In this document: positions 5,456 through 5,537 of the stretch, in pieces | Layout: each line of letters begins with the position of its first letter | Numbering within the stretch: the stretch's first letter is position 1 | Origin: an uncultured Sulfurovum sp. | Lineage (GTDB): Bacteria; Campylobacterota; Campylobacteria; Campylobacterales; Sulfurovaceae | Reading direction: 5' to 3' | Length of the DNA: 5,537 nt | Assembly: GCA_902727905.1 (NCBI GenBank) | Contig: CACVAR010000229.1 | Coordinates: 19,640-25,176 of the forward strand | Program-made: the position numbers and the translations under genes | The notes under the pieces: generated by a model | Database searches by the model: none | The model's input: only the letters and a program-made list of their open reading frames with translations | What the model was told of the DNA's origin: nothing

Positions 5456-5537
5456 AATTAATAATATAAATAAATCTATTTTTTATCTAAAATAATTAGT
5501 ATAATTAAAAATTAACAGAACACTAAATAATAATTTG

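Noticed and set aside
5456..5537. Possible further promoter or small gene at the right edge
   Set aside because: Several TATA-like strings occur, but the stretch is almost all A/T, so they carry little weight. No start codon with a Shine-Dalgarno and open frame is visible.

Overview
The window is AT-rich bacterial DNA, most likely from Campylobacterota and probably an Arcobacter-like genus. Three things suggest this: the secG-frr order, the family-typical SecG and RRF sequences, and promoters with good TATAAT boxes but no recognisable -35 hexamer, preceded by T-rich tracts. The genus is an inference from style and gene content.

Left part (1-1330): The minus strand carries secG followed by the start of frr, which runs off the left edge. 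A strong stem-loop lies between them. Divergent from secG on the plus strand is a BioC-type malonyl-ACP methyltransferase of biotin synthesis. The 86-nt gap between secG and bioC holds two face-to-face TATAAT boxes inside one perfect inverted repeat, and a separate 16-bp palindrome. bioC ends against a convergent BAX-inhibitor-1 family membrane protein gene, and one symmetric hairpin fills the 38 nt between their stop codons.

Right part (2030-5537): Two tandem minus-strand genes encode the same 495-residue exported protein. A signal peptide is followed by four modules, each of three 23-residue repeats opened by a Cys and closed by a Trp, and then by a C-terminal peptidoglycan-binding domain. 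By eye the two copies are identical over 1,499 bp, from the stop codon through the Shine-Dalgarno, and the DNA on either side differs. Each copy has its own terminator hairpin and its own promoter. The two promoters are recognisably related but diverged: they share ATTTTAAG-N6-ATGAGAT-N9-TATAAT. This suggests an old duplication whose coding parts were recently homogenised. The promoter of the 2221-3708 copy alone has a 14-bp palindrome on its -10 box and helically phased A-tracts.

The left genes are housekeeping (secretion, ribosome recycling, biotin). SecG belongs to the translocon that the 495-residue proteins would use for export, but nothing indicates a dedicated functional link. The final ~80 nt (5456-5537) is AT-rich upstream DNA in which I see no gene.
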